From Christiangramia oceanisediminis (lineage in GTDB: Bacteria; Bacteroidota; Bacteroidia; Flavobacteriales; Flavobacteriaceae), in assembly GCF_022570735.2 (NCBI RefSeq), contig NZ_JANCNS010000003.1:434001-498000 (forward strand): DNA of 64,000 nt, given 5' to 3'. Positions within the stretch are counted from its first letter, which is position 1. Every line of letters begins with the position of its first letter. The notes below the pieces were generated by a model, which was not told where the DNA came from, ran no database searches, and saw only the letters and a program-made list of their open reading frames with translations. Positions 41,622 to 51,106 of this stretch are shown here, piece by piece. Both the position numbers and the translations under genes were made by a program.

Positions 41622-43088
41622 ATGACTAAACGAATTTCTATTATAGGCTCCGGATTCTCATCCCTTGCAGCATCCTGTTATCTTTCGAAAGCTGGATATG
41701 ATGTGGAAGTATTCGAAAAGAACAGCACTGTTGGCGGCAGGGCACGGCAACTTAAAAAAGAAGGCTTTACCTTCGACATAGGTCCTACCTGGTACTGGAT
41801 GCCTGATGTTTTCGAAAAGTTTTTTGCAGATTTCAACAGGAAAACATCAGATTATTACCAACTTGATAAACTCGACCCAGCCTACCAGGTTTATTTTGGC
41901 AAGGATGATTCTATCCTGATCCCGGGCTCTCTTAATGAAATCTACAATAACTTCGAAAAAGAGGAGGCTGGCAGCTCCAAAAAGCTGGAAGCCTTTATCA
42001 GCAAAGCAAAAGATAATTACGATATCGCCATCAAAGATCTTGTTTACAGGCCGGGCATTTCCCCCCTGGAACTCATCACTCCTGCAACTACTACCCGGTT
42101 ATCAAGATTTTTCTCCAATATAAGCGCAGACGTAAGAAAGGATTTCAGGAGCAATAAGCTCAGACAGATCCTTGAATTTCCCGTGTTGTTCCTGGGCGCG
42201 AAACCCAGTGACACACCTGCGTTCTACAGCTTTATGAATTATGCCGATTTTGGATTGGGGACCTGGCATCCAAAAGGTGGCATGTACAAAGTCATTGAAG
42301 GAATAAAGGATTTGGCTGAATCATTAGGTGTCGTTTTCCACTTAAATTCAAATGTTGAAAAAATAATTACCGAAAGAGACAAAGCAATAGGGATACAGGT
42401 TAATGGCAAACCTCATTATTCAGATATGGTGCTCACCGGGGCAGACTATCATCATTCTGAACAATTGCTCGATAAGGATAAAAGGCAGTATTCTGAATCT
42501 TACTGGAGCAAAAAAACCTTTGCTCCTTCCTCCCTGTTATTTTATGTTGGCTTCGACAAGAAATTGGATAAGGTCTCGCATCATACCTTGTTTTTCGACA
42601 GTAACTTTGAGAAACATGCGAAGAACATATATGATGAACCCGGCTGGCCTGAAGACCCATTATTCTACGCAAGTTTTCCATCGGTAACCGATGAAACCTG
42701 CGCTCCCAGCGGAAAAGAAGCGGGTATTTTTCTTATCCCTCTTGCCCCCGATCTTGAAGACACACCCGAGATCCGTGAACGTTATTTTAATATTATCCTC
42801 GATCGTTTTGAGAGAATTACCGGACAGGAAATAAAAAGTAATGTTATATTTAAAGAATCCTTCTGTGTAAAGGACTTTAAGGAAGCATACAATTCGTATA
42901 AAGGAAATGCTTATGGAATGGCCAATACGCTCTTCCAAACCGCGTTCTTAAGACCAAAGTTAAGAAGTAAAAAAGTTAACCAACTTTACTTTACAGGGCA
43001 GTTAACCGTGCCCGGTCCCGGTGTCCCCCCCTCCCTGATTTCAGGAAAACTGGTCGCCGGACTAATTGAAAAAAATGAAAAAAATTGA
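41622..43088 (+). CDS. crtI: Phytoene desaturase (CrtI type)
   Basis: 488 aa FAD enzyme that turns phytoene into lycopene. The N-terminal dinucleotide site ISIIGSGFSSLAASCYLSKAGYDVEVFEKN with the following GGRARQ, FDIGPTWYW and the C-terminal FTGQLTVPGPGVPPSLISGKLVAGL block are CrtI signatures. Normal length and no truncation. Second gene of the operon, following the regulator after 6 bases and meeting crtB at its stop. Confidence 0.95.
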   Translation: MTKRISIIGSGFSSLAASCYLSKAGYDVEVFEKNSTVGGRARQLKKEGFTFDIGPTWYWMPDVFEKFFADFNRKTSDYYQLDKLDPAYQVYFGKDDSILIPGSLNEIYNNFEKEEAGSSKKLEAFISKAKDNYDIAIKDLVYRPGISPLELITPATTTRLSRFFSNISADVRKDFRSNKLRQILEFPVLFLGAKPSDTPAFYSFMNYADFGLGTWHPKGGMYKVIEGIKDLAESLGVVFHLNSNVEKIITERDKAIGIQVNGKPHYSDMVLTGADYHHSEQLLDKDKRQYSESYWSKKTFAPSSLLFYVGFDKKLDKVSHHTLFFDSNFEKHAKNIYDEPGWPEDPLFYASFPSVTDETCAPSGKEAGIFLIPLAPDLEDTPEIRERYFNIILDRFERITGQEIKSNVIFKESFCVKDFKEAYNSYKGNAYGMANTLFQTAFLRPKLRSKKVNQLYFTGQLTVPGPGVPPSLISGKLVAGLIEKNEKN

Positions 43089-43089
43089 T

Positions 43090-43929
43090 ATGAAAGCCCT
43101 CTTTGACATCGTGTCCAGGTCTTGCAGTAAGACCGTAACCAATTCTTACAGCACCTCATTTTCCCTGGCTACAAAAATGCTTGCTCCTTCCATTAGACAG
43201 GATATCTATAACATCTACGGTTTCGTGAGATTTGCCGATGAGATCGTTGATACCTTCCATGATTATGATAAGGAAAGACTTTTTAACGACTTTGAACAAG
43301 ATCTTCACAAAGCGATTGAATCAAAAATATCCCTGAATCCCATATTGAACGCCTACCAGGAAACCGTCCACAAGTATGGAATTCAAAAAGATTTGTATGA
43401 TGCCTTTATGGCCAGTATGAGGCTGGACCTGCATAAGAGCGATTACCTTAGTATGGAAGAATACCGGCAGTATATTTACGGCAGTGCAGATGTGGTTGGA
43501 CTTATGTGTCTTAAAGTATTCGTCAAAGGTGATGAGCGAAAATATGAACTTTTAAAAGATTCTGCCATGAGCCTGGGATCGGCTTTTCAGAAGGTCAATT
43601 TTCTAAGGGACCTTAAAGCCGATTATGAGGATTTGAGCCGCAGTTATTTTCCGAATGTGGATCTTTCTGAACTTAATGAAATTAATAAGGAGAAGATAAT
43701 TAATGAAATCGAAGAAGATTTTCAAAAAGGTCTTAATGGTATTGCACATTTACCTGTAGAGGCTAAATTTGGAGTTTACACTGCTTATATTTATTATAGA
43801 AGACTACTACATAAATTAAAAAAGGTGCCTTCGTTAGAGATTCGAAAAAGAAGAATTCGAGTTCCTAATTATGAAAAAGCCGGATTACTCGCTAAATCGT
43901 ATATCTCTTACAGGCTAAACCTTATTTAA
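43090..43929 (+). CDS. crtB: Phytoene synthase
   Basis: 279 aa from the ATG at 43090 (MKALFDIVSRSCSK), one base after the crtI stop; an ATG at 43075 that overlaps crtI is also possible and would add MKKID. It condenses two GGPP to phytoene. Both Asp-rich Mg-diphosphate motifs are seen: DEIVD (Asp50, Asp54) and LRDLKADYED near residue 175; also YGSADVVGLMCL. No GGPP synthase gene is in the operon, so GGPP must come from elsewhere. Confidence 0.94.
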   Translation: MKALFDIVSRSCSKTVTNSYSTSFSLATKMLAPSIRQDIYNIYGFVRFADEIVDTFHDYDKERLFNDFEQDLHKAIESKISLNPILNAYQETVHKYGIQKDLYDAFMASMRLDLHKSDYLSMEEYRQYIYGSADVVGLMCLKVFVKGDERKYELLKDSAMSLGSAFQKVNFLRDLKADYEDLSRSYFPNVDLSELNEINKEKIINEIEEDFQKGLNGIAHLPVEAKFGVYTAYIYYRRLLHKLKKVPSLEIRKRRIRVPNYEKAGLLAKSYISYRLNLI

Positions 43930-43941
43930 AAAATAATATTG

Positions 43942-44388
43942 ATGAATATTTTCTTATGGATCGCTATTTTTCTCGGCACTTTCATAGTAATGGAGGGAAT
44001 GGCATGGTTTACACATAAATATGTGATGCATGGATTTTTGTGGAGTCTCCATAAAGATCATCATCATAAAAAGCACAGTAGCTGGTGGGAAAGGAACGAC
44101 CTTTTCTTCGTTTTTTATGCCCTTGTAAGTATAGGCTGTTTTTTATTCTATGATAAAATCTGGCAGGGACTTTTACCCATTGGGTTTGGAATACTGGCCT
44201 ACGGAATTACCTATTTTACCGTTCATGATATATTTATTCACCAGCGTTTCAAGTTGTTCAGAAATGCAAATAACAAATACGCCAAAGGTATAAGAAGAGC
44301 TCATAAAATGCATCACAAGCATTTGGGGAAAGATGATGGTGAATGTTTCGGGATGCTTTTTGTACCTTTCAAATATTTTAAAAAATAA
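43942..44388 (+). CDS. crtZ: Beta-carotene hydroxylase
   Basis: 148 aa di-iron membrane enzyme from the ATG at 43942. The four histidine clusters of the fatty-acid-hydroxylase superfamily are complete: HKYVMH, HKDHHHKKH, HDIFIHQR and HKMHHKH, placed around hydrophobic helices. It adds 3- and 3'-hydroxyls to beta-carotene, giving zeaxanthin. It lies 12 bases after crtB and 18 before crtY. Confidence 0.95.
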   Translation: MNIFLWIAIFLGTFIVMEGMAWFTHKYVMHGFLWSLHKDHHHKKHSSWWERNDLFFVFYALVSIGCFLFYDKIWQGLLPIGFGILAYGITYFTVHDIFIHQRFKLFRNANNKYAKGIRRAHKMHHKHLGKDDGECFGMLFVPFKYFKK

Positions 44389-44406
44389 AAGACCCTACAA
44401 ATTTAG

Positions 44407-45543
44407 ATGATCACGCCAGATTATTACTACGTTATCGTGGGTGGTGGTCTGGCTGGACTTCAGCTTGCCTCCCGTATTTCTCAGGATATTTTTTTCAAAG
44501 GGAAAAAGATCGCCATAATAGATCCTTTATCGAAATCTATAGAAGACAAAACCTGGTGTTACTGGGAAAAGGGTAAAGGGAATTGGGATGATTTGACCAT
44601 ACATTCCTGGAAAAAGGCTGGTTTATTTTCTTCTGAAATAGAAAAGATCACCGATCTAGGTGAATATTCCTATAAAATGCTGAGCTCCATCGATTTTAAT
44701 GAAGCGATCAAAAAACAACTTCAGCTTAAAGAAGAGTTCATTTTTATTGAGGATGAAGTCGAAAAGATTGACCCGGTAACCCGAACCGCTATAGGCAAAA
44801 ATGGAAGTTATACCGCAACCCATTTTTTTGATAGCAGGCCAGATCCCGGTTACATGGAACATAAAAAATACAGCATGATCCACCAGCATTTTAAAGGCTG
44901 GATGATAGAGACCGAAAAAGAACATTTTGATCCTTCAATGTTCACCATGATGGATTTCAGGATCGGCTATAAGAATGCTACCTGTTTTACCTATGTACTT
45001 CCTCTAAGCCCAAAAAAAGCTTTGGTTGAATATACTTTTTTCACTCCTTTTCTAACCGAAGAAGATGTCTATGACAAACAACTGGAGAAATACCTGAAGC
45101 AGGTACTCAAAATTCAGGATTACAGGATACTGGGAACCGAATCCGGCAACATTCCCATGACCGATTTTCCTTTCGAGGAACAGAATTCAGATTATATTAC
45201 TAAAATAGGTACGGGAGGCGGATGGGTGAAGGCTTCGTCAGGCTATTCCTTTAAAAACTCCGAAAAGAAAATCGATCAGCTTATTGAAAACATCAAGAGT
45301 GGCCATAAACCATCCTACAGGCTCCTGAACAAAAGATTCCGTAAATATGATGCTATCTTTCTCCATGTGCTGCTTAAAAGAAACGACCTGGGAGAAGACC
45401 TTTTCATGAAATTATACACCCGTAATTCAATTCAGGATATTTTCAGGTTTCTCGATGAAGAAACCCGGTTCTCTGAAGATATCAAAATCATGAAATCCTT
45501 GTTCCATCCCCAGTTCATGAAATCCTTTTTCAAAAAGATCTAG
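44407..45543 (+). CDS. crtY: Lycopene beta-cyclase (CrtY type)
   Basis: 378 aa. An N-terminal nucleotide-binding fold YYYVIVGGGLAGLQLASRI and the family stretches DKTWCYWEKG, FFDSRPDP, MMDFRIG, FTYVLPLSPKKALVEYTFF and GGGWVKASSGYSFKNSEK identify the CrtY class rather than the heterodimeric or CrtL types. It forms beta-rings at both ends of lycopene. Last gene of the operon; its stop codon directly touches the stop of the convergent thioredoxin-like gene, with no base between. Confidence 0.93.
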   Translation: MITPDYYYVIVGGGLAGLQLASRISQDIFFKGKKIAIIDPLSKSIEDKTWCYWEKGKGNWDDLTIHSWKKAGLFSSEIEKITDLGEYSYKMLSSIDFNEAIKKQLQLKEEFIFIEDEVEKIDPVTRTAIGKNGSYTATHFFDSRPDPGYMEHKKYSMIHQHFKGWMIETEKEHFDPSMFTMMDFRIGYKNATCFTYVLPLSPKKALVEYTFFTPFLTEEDVYDKQLEKYLKQVLKIQDYRILGTESGNIPMTDFPFEEQNSDYITKIGTGGGWVKASSGYSFKNSEKKIDQLIENIKSGHKPSYRLLNKRFRKYDAIFLHVLLKRNDLGEDLFMKLYTRNSIQDIFRFLDEETRFSEDIKIMKSLFHPQFMKSFFKKI

Positions 45544-46104
45544 TTACTCAGCAAGTAACTTATCCAGGGTTTTCCTGAAGCTGTCGCTATTCCAGTCGGC
45601 AGCACCAACCTTATCAACCACGATACTTCCATCTTTAGATAACACATAGGTAGTGGGTAAGGTTCTGCCATCCATTGGTGCGGGTGCCTTGGTAAGCATT
45701 TTATAGGACGGAAGATCATATCGCTTCCTCTTCATGAAATTATCGGTGGTCTCATGCTGTTCCCCAGAAATGAACAGGAAAGTTGCCTTATCTCCGTAAT
45801 CCTGGTATAATTCCTGGAAACTTGGCATTTCCGCGATACAGGGAGCGCACCAGGTTGCCCAGAAATTAACGATGACCACCTCGTCTTCAAATTCTGAAAA
45901 TTCAATACGCTTCTTTCTTTTGTCTTCAAGCACCCAGTTATAACTGGCTATTTTCTCCCTGTCTTCTTCATCATTTACCGAAGGGGCGAAGGAGATAAGT
46001 TTATTTACAAATATCTGTATGGGTTTTCTGGTTTGGGGAATGATCATGGCCAGGATGATCACGATCATGATAATATTAGTCCACTGGTTTTTGAACAACT
46101 TCAT
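45544..46104 (-). CDS. TlpA-like membrane-anchored thioredoxin-fold protein
   Basis: 186 aa. An N-terminal uncleaved membrane helix (NIIMIVIILAMIIPQT, residues 10-25) and a thioredoxin-like domain with WATWCAPCIAEMPSF (Cys86, Cys89) and a cis-Pro region (RTLPTTYVLSKDG). Such proteins reduce disulfides in the periplasm, often for cytochrome maturation or stress tolerance. No cytochrome genes are nearby. Convergent with crtY with zero spacing. Confidence 0.9.
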   Translation of the reverse strand: MKLFKNQWTNIIMIVIILAMIIPQTRKPIQIFVNKLISFAPSVNDEEDREKIASYNWVLEDKRKKRIEFSEFEDEVVIVNFWATWCAPCIAEMPSFQELYQDYGDKATFLFISGEQHETTDNFMKRKRYDLPSYKMLTKAPAPMDGRTLPTTYVLSKDGSIVVDKVGAADWNSDSFRKTLDKLLAE

Positions 46105-46159
46105 CTTTCTAATTCTTGGCAGTAAAGAAATAAAAAAATCCTAGCAGTCTCAAGTCTTT

Positions 46160-46927
46160 TTATGAATTGTTACTGCCAGTTAAAGAGGCCAGTTTCCGGT
46201 TCATTTCGAAAAGCTCTTTTTTAAGGACTTCAATGCTTTCTTCCAGTTTCTGCATTTTACTCTTTTCAGCAGTATTCTGGCCTGAGATTAGAACATGGTT
46301 GATCTTGCCCCTTATCATCAAAAGTTTTTTAATGTCTTTCTTCATGATCCTTTCCGGTAACCCGAAGGTCTCATTATCATTTTCAAAGAGGAAATAATCC
46401 GCATTCTTCGCATTCTTTAATCTTTTTACCAGAATTCCCTGAACCGTGATCACCACCACGGCTGAACCGTCCAGAACCTTATCTAAATTAGACTGCAGGT
46501 GGCATATTAGAACGTCACCCGGGAATATTACCGGGGCCATACCTTCGGTTTCCATTTTAAACAAGGTCTGATCCTTCGAAGGATCAAAATCTGGCAACTT
46601 GAACCAGTCTTTAATATCTATTATGGAATCATCTTCTATTGCAGCTAATAAGTGGCGATGATTAGATGTCCTGAGCATAGGAACAAATCCTGTATCTCTT
46701 CCTATTCTAATTATACTTTTATCGCCAGTGAGGATATAATCGGTGGAAACCCCGTATAACCGGCTTAATTTTATAATATGTTCTGAGACGATCCCGTTCT
46801 GGGAATTTTCGATAAGGGAATATGCAGCCTGGGAGATGAATAATATTTTCGCAATATGGGTTTGGGAGAAATCATTTTCCAGTCTTAATCTCTTAATTCT
46901 TTTCCCTATTTCAACCCTATTTTTCAT
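46160..46927 (-). CDS. XRE-family regulator with S24/LexA-like C-terminal domain
   Basis: 255 aa from the ATG at 46927 (MKNRVEIGKRIKRLRLENDF); longer versions would need a GTG start and an atypical N-terminus. Helix-turn-helix at residues 6-60, then an S24 peptidase-like fold (TLFKMETEGMAPVIFPGDVLICH) and a coiled-coil tail (residues 221-245). The catalytic Ser expected before Met130 is Gly129, while Lys168 (ILVKRL) remains, so self-cleavage is not expected. Phage-like repressor ancestry, but no prophage genes surround it. It faces the unknown gene at 47090 across 162 bases, a natural target. Confidence 0.87.
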   Translation of the reverse strand: MKNRVEIGKRIKRLRLENDFSQTHIAKILFISQAAYSLIENSQNGIVSEHIIKLSRLYGVSTDYILTGDKSIIRIGRDTGFVPMLRTSNHRHLLAAIEDDSIIDIKDWFKLPDFDPSKDQTLFKMETEGMAPVIFPGDVLICHLQSNLDKVLDGSAVVVITVQGILVKRLKNAKNADYFLFENDNETFGLPERIMKKDIKKLLMIRGKINHVLISGQNTAEKSKMQKLEESIEVLKKELFEMNRKLASLTGSNNS

Positions 46928-47089
46928 GTACTCCTGCTTTTTATTCAAATAACGGACATCCCATTTTTTTAAGAACACTTTATAATTAAAAATAATATTC
47001 CCAGATATCCTTATAATTTTTAATAGTATAATATCACAGACAGCCTCTTATTTAAGGATTACTTTTAAATCTTACCAAATTGTCATCAC

Positions 47090-47512
47090 ATGGTAACTCC
47101 TTATTTATTGTTGACTCGTTTGTACCGGTTAGAGGCCTGTAATGATAAGATTATGAGCCGTTATAAATTATTGAACCAGGCTGGTGATTCCCGGAAGTCC
47201 GTTTGTAATGAGCGGTTGGAGGTAAGAAAGAAAATACGAACGGAACTTACTCAAAGTATACATAAGGTACGAAATGATAATTGCACGGAAGCAGAAAAAC
47301 CACTTTTATATATAATTTCCAGCTCCGTGCGTGGAAGTTTTTTTATGAGATATCTTTTCCTGAATAAAGACTGGAGAGCATTACAAAGCTTTGAGCGACA
47401 TAATTTACACTTATATTATGAGGCGCTTTACACACCTGATGCATCCAGAAAAATTATAGATCTTCTTTTACGTCAAAAGGAACGTATCGAAGATTATTTA
47501 CAGGAAGATTAA
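47090..47512 (+). CDS. Unrecognised small protein divergent from the S24-type regulator
   Basis: 140 aa from ATG 47090; a second ATG at 47153 gives MSRYKLLNQAGD and 119 aa, and either could be right. No known family is recognised. The protein is charged, rich in Lys, Arg and Glu, has three Cys (residues 17, 39 and 64), and ends in an acidic, probably helical tail (LLLRQKERIEDYLQED). There is no signal peptide or long hydrophobic segment, so it is probably cytoplasmic. Its position opposite the regulator suggests it is controlled by it. Followed by a bidirectional terminator, which supports it as a real transcript unit. Confidence 0.55.
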   Translation: MVTPYLLLTRLYRLEACNDKIMSRYKLLNQAGDSRKSVCNERLEVRKKIRTELTQSIHKVRNDNCTEAEKPLLYIISSSVRGSFFMRYLFLNKDWRALQSFERHNLHLYYEALYTPDASRKIIDLLLRQKERIEDYLQED

Positions 47513-47570
47513 ATTCGGGCTAACTTATTCAAAAAATAATTACTTAAAACAGGAACCTTCCATCAGGAAC

Positions 47571-47603
47571 AAAAAAACCCCAGAAATAATTCTGAGGTTT
47601 TTT
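47571..47603. terminator. Bidirectional terminator between the unknown gene and acnA
   Basis: A-run, then ACCCCAGAA / TTCTGAGGT stem with one mismatch and ATA loop, then T-run; 25 bases from the acnA stop. Confidence 0.8.
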
Positions 47604-47627
47604 CAATAGTTAATATGCTGCTTTTAT

Positions 47628-49895
47628 TTATGCTGCATTTTGCTTCTTGATAAGGTTAAGAGCTGAGCCGTGCTTATACCACTCGATCTGCGGAGCGTTA
47701 TAGGTATGGTTTGCCTTAATGGTATCTTTGCTGCCATCTGCATGAACGATCTCGATCGTCAACGGCTTGTCTGGAGCAAAATATTCCAGATCAACGAAGT
47801 TAAAAGTATCGTCTTCCTGGATCAGATCATAATCGTCCTCATTCGCAAAGGTAAGACCTAACATTCCCTGTTTTTTCAGGTTGGTCTCGTGAATACGGGC
47901 AAATGATTTCACCAATACCACCTTTACTCCAAGATGTCTTGGCTCCATGGCCGCATGCTCCCTTGAAGAACCTTCACCATAGTTATGATCTCCTACCACA
48001 ACAGTTGGAATTCCTTCTTTCTTATATTCTCTCTGTACAGCAGGTACTCCGTCATACTCTCCGGTTAACTGGTTCTTAACGAAGTTAGTCTTCATATTGA
48101 AGGCGTTCACCGCCCCGATCAAACAGTTGTTGGAAATATTGTCCAGGTGACCTCTGTATCGTAACCATGGTCCTGCCATTGAAATATGGTCTGTGGTACA
48201 CTTTCCGTGAGCCTTGATAAGTAATTTTGCTCCTGTAAGGTTTTTACCATCCCATGGTTCGAAAGGAGTCAATAACTGAAGTCTTTCGCTGTCTTCAGCT
48301 ACTTTCACTTCAACATCACTTCCATCTTCTTTTGGCTCCACATAACCCGCATCTTCAACAGCGAATCCTTTTGTTGGAAGTTCTATTCCCTGTGGTTCGT
48401 CTAGCATCACCTCTTCTCCATCCTCGTTGATCAATTTATCACGGGTTGGGTCGAAATCCAGACGACCTGAGATGGCAATAGCTGCTACCATTTCAGGAGA
48501 ACCTACAAATGCATGGGTATTTGGGTTACCATCTGCTCTTTTAGAGAAGTTACGGTTAAAGGAGTGAACGATGGTATTCTTTTCGTCACCTTTCCTGTCT
48601 GAACGATCCCACTGGCCAATACATGGTCCACAGGCATTCGTAAAGATAGTTGCGTCCAGATCTTCAAAGATCTGAAGCAATCCGTCTCTTTCTGCTGTAA
48701 ATCTAATTTGTTCTGATCCCGGGTTAATACCAAAATCAGATTTTGCTTTCACTTTTTTATCTACTGCCTGTTTTGCAATAGAAGCGGCTCTTGTCAAATC
48801 TTCATAAGAAGAGTTGGTACAGGAACCAATCAGACCCCAGTCTACGTTGATTGGCCAGTCGTGCTCCTTTGCTTTTGCTCCCATTTCAGAAATTGGAGTG
48901 GCAAGGTCTGGAGTAAACGGCCCGTTAAGGTGAGGTTTTAATTCTGAAAGGTTGATCTCGATCACCTGGTCGAAATACTGCTCTGGATTTGCATATACCT
49001 CATCATCACCGGTAAGGTGCTCACGAACTTCATTTGCAGCATCACCCACATCAGCCCGGTTTGTTGCACGAAGGTAACGCTCCATGGAATCATCGTAACC
49101 AAAAGTTGAAGTAGTTGCACCCACTTCAGCTCCCATATTACAGATAGTTCCTTTACCGGTACAGGACATGCTGCGTGCTCCTTCTCCAAAATATTCAATA
49201 ATTGCACCGGTACCACCTTTCACGGTAAGGATACCTGCGACTTTTAAGATCACATCTTTAGGAGCCGTCCATCCGGAAAGTTTACCGGTTAATTTCACTC
49301 CTATTAATTTTGGGAATTTAAGCTCCCATGGCATACCGGCCATCACGTCTACCGCATCAGCTCCACCTACACCAATGGCAACCATTCCAAGTCCACCCGC
49401 GTTAACGGTGTGAGAATCGGTACCAATCATCATTCCTCCCGGGAAAGCATAGTTTTCAAGAACAACCTGGTGGATAATACCTGCACCTGGTTTCCAAAAA
49501 CCAATTCCATATTTGTTAGATACTGATTCCAGAAAATCGAAAACCTCACTACTGGTTTTATTTGCCGATTGAAGGTCGATAGCCGCACCCATTTTCGCCT
49601 GGATCAGGTGATCACAGTGAACAGTGGTTGGTACTGCAACTTTCTTCTTACCGGCCTGCATAAATTGCAATAATGCCATCTGCGCGGTCGCATCCTGGCA
49701 GGCAATCCTGTCTGGTGAGAATTCAACGTAATCCTTTCCCCTGGTGTAAGCTTCAGTAGCTTCACCATCCCATAAATGCGAGTAAAGGATCTTTTCTGAA
49801 AGTGTCAAAGGCTTACCCACAACCTTGCGAGCTTTATTCACTCTGTCGGCCATGTGGCTATACACCTTTTTGATCATATCAATATCGTATGCCAT
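47628..49895 (-). CDS. acnA: Aconitate hydratase
   Basis: 755 aa [4Fe-4S] enzyme of the TCA cycle converting citrate to isocitrate. Cluster ligands are in GSCTNSS and CGPCIGQW; substrate Arg and Ser residues in the [10 protein letters not shown] region of the swivelling domain near residue 640. The length and the C-terminal order agree with mitochondrial-type aconitase, common in Bacteroidota. Monocistronic, with a -7 box 35 bases before the ATG and a terminator after the stop. Confidence 0.96.
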   Translation of the reverse strand: MAYDIDMIKKVYSHMADRVNKARKVVGKPLTLSEKILYSHLWDGEATEAYTRGKDYVEFSPDRIACQDATAQMALLQFMQAGKKKVAVPTTVHCDHLIQAKMGAAIDLQSANKTSSEVFDFLESVSNKYGIGFWKPGAGIIHQVVLENYAFPGGMMIGTDSHTVNAGGLGMVAIGVGGADAVDVMAGMPWELKFPKLIGVKLTGKLSGWTAPKDVILKVAGILTVKGGTGAIIEYFGEGARSMSCTGKGTICNMGAEVGATTSTFGYDDSMERYLRATNRADVGDAANEVREHLTGDDEVYANPEQYFDQVIEINLSELKPHLNGPFTPDLATPISEMGAKAKEHDWPINVDWGLIGSCTNSSYEDLTRAASIAKQAVDKKVKAKSDFGINPGSEQIRFTAERDGLLQIFEDLDATIFTNACGPCIGQWDRSDRKGDEKNTIVHSFNRNFSKRADGNPNTHAFVGSPEMVAAIAISGRLDFDPTRDKLINEDGEEVMLDEPQGIELPTKGFAVEDAGYVEPKEDGSDVEVKVAEDSERLQLLTPFEPWDGKNLTGAKLLIKAHGKCTTDHISMAGPWLRYRGHLDNISNNCLIGAVNAFNMKTNFVKNQLTGEYDGVPAVQREYKKEGIPTVVVGDHNYGEGSSREHAAMEPRHLGVKVVLVKSFARIHETNLKKQGMLGLTFANEDDYDLIQEDDTFNFVDLEYFAPDKPLTIEIVHADGSKDTIKANHTYNAPQIEWYKHGSALNLIKKQNAA

Positions 49896-49929
49896 ATTCT
49901 GTTTGTTTTTTAATTCTAAAAAAGTCTTG

Positions 49930-49937
49930 CAAAAATA
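49930..49937 (-). promoter_or_regulatory. -7 box of acnA
   Basis: TATTTTTG on the minus strand, 34 bases before the ATG; no clear -33 TTG. The rest of the 250-base gap to the MoxR gene is AT-rich and holds nothing identified. Confidence 0.55.
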
Positions 49938-50146
49938 AGGATTTCCTATCGATTTTGAAAATTGGAAGCGAATCTCAAAAATTAGTATAAATAATTTCTG
50001 AAATTATAATTTTAGGCATTAAAAATTCAGTAAAAATCAATTTTGAGGTGCAAAATTGAGAATTTGTCAAAGTTAAGATCAGAAAATAAAGGAAATGTCT
50101 TTTTAGACTGAATATGAATTATCTAAAAATTCAGCAGACTGAAAGA

Positions 50147-51097
50147 TTAAAAGAGTTTTTTAATGATCTCTTCTTCGGTAATACCTTCAGCTTCCGCTTT
50201 ATAATTCTTGATGATACGATGTCTCAGGATTCCGAAGGCAACTGCCTGGACATCTTCAATATCTGGAGAGAACTTACCATTAACAGCAGCATGGGTCTTG
50301 GCTGCCAGGATCAGGTTCTGTGAAGCTCGAGGGCCTGCACCCCAGTCTACATAATTCCTGATAAGATCTGGAGCTCCGTTAAGTGGACGCGTTTTTCCAA
50401 CAAGTCTAACCGCGTATTCCACCACATTGTCTGGAACAGGAATCCTGCGAATCACATGCTGGATATCTGATATTTCCCGAGCATTGAATAATGGATTTAC
50501 TTCCTGGAACTCATCAGTCGTTGTGGTTTTCACCACATCTACCTCTTCCTCAAAACTGGGATAATCCAGGTTGATCGCAAACATAAACCGGTCTAATTGC
50601 GCTTCCGGCAAGGGGTAGGTTCCCTCCTGCTCGATCGGGTTCTGGGTTGCCAGCACAAAATAAGGCAGGTCCAGTTTGTAGTGATGACCTGCTACCGTAA
50701 CCGCTCGCTCCTGCATGGCCTCCAGCAAGGCAGCCTGTGTTTTTGGTGGCGTACGGTTGATCTCGTCCGCCAAAAGTATGTTGGTAAAAATAGGGCCTTT
50801 TATAAATTTGAATTTCCTGTTCTCATCCAGAATCTCGGCTCCCAGTATATCGCTGGGCATAAGATCTGGAGTAAACTGGATTCTCTTAAAATTAAGTCCC
50901 AATGCCTTTGCAATGGTATTTACCATTAAGGTCTTGGCAAGACCAGGTACCCCTATCAAAAGGGAATGCCCTCCGGAAAAGATAGAAAGTAAGATTTGTT
51001 CTATCACTTCATCCTGGCCTACGATCACCTTTGCGATTTCACGCTTCAGATCCCGATGTTTCTCAACCAGTTTTTCTACCAGGGCAACGTCAGACAT
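50147..51097 (-). CDS. MoxR-family AAA+ ATPase
   Basis: 316 aa. Walker A GVPGLAKT near residue 44, Walker B ILLADEINR near 108, sensor and arginine-finger regions ATQNPIEQEGTYPLPEAQLDRF. MoxR ATPases act as chaperones for VWA-domain proteins or enzyme complexes; in flavobacteria they often sit near BatA-type genes, which are not present here. It starts 9 bases downstream of the isomerase gene and so is the third gene of that operon. Confidence 0.92.
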   Translation of the reverse strand: MSDVALVEKLVEKHRDLKREIAKVIVGQDEVIEQILLSIFSGGHSLLIGVPGLAKTLMVNTIAKALGLNFKRIQFTPDLMPSDILGAEILDENRKFKFIKGPIFTNILLADEINRTPPKTQAALLEAMQERAVTVAGHHYKLDLPYFVLATQNPIEQEGTYPLPEAQLDRFMFAINLDYPSFEEEVDVVKTTTTDEFQEVNPLFNAREISDIQHVIRRIPVPDNVVEYAVRLVGKTRPLNGAPDLIRNYVDWGAGPRASQNLILAAKTHAAVNGKFSPDIEDVQAVAFGILRHRIIKNYKAEAEGITEEEIIKKLF

Positions 51098-51106
51098 AGT
51101 TTCTTT

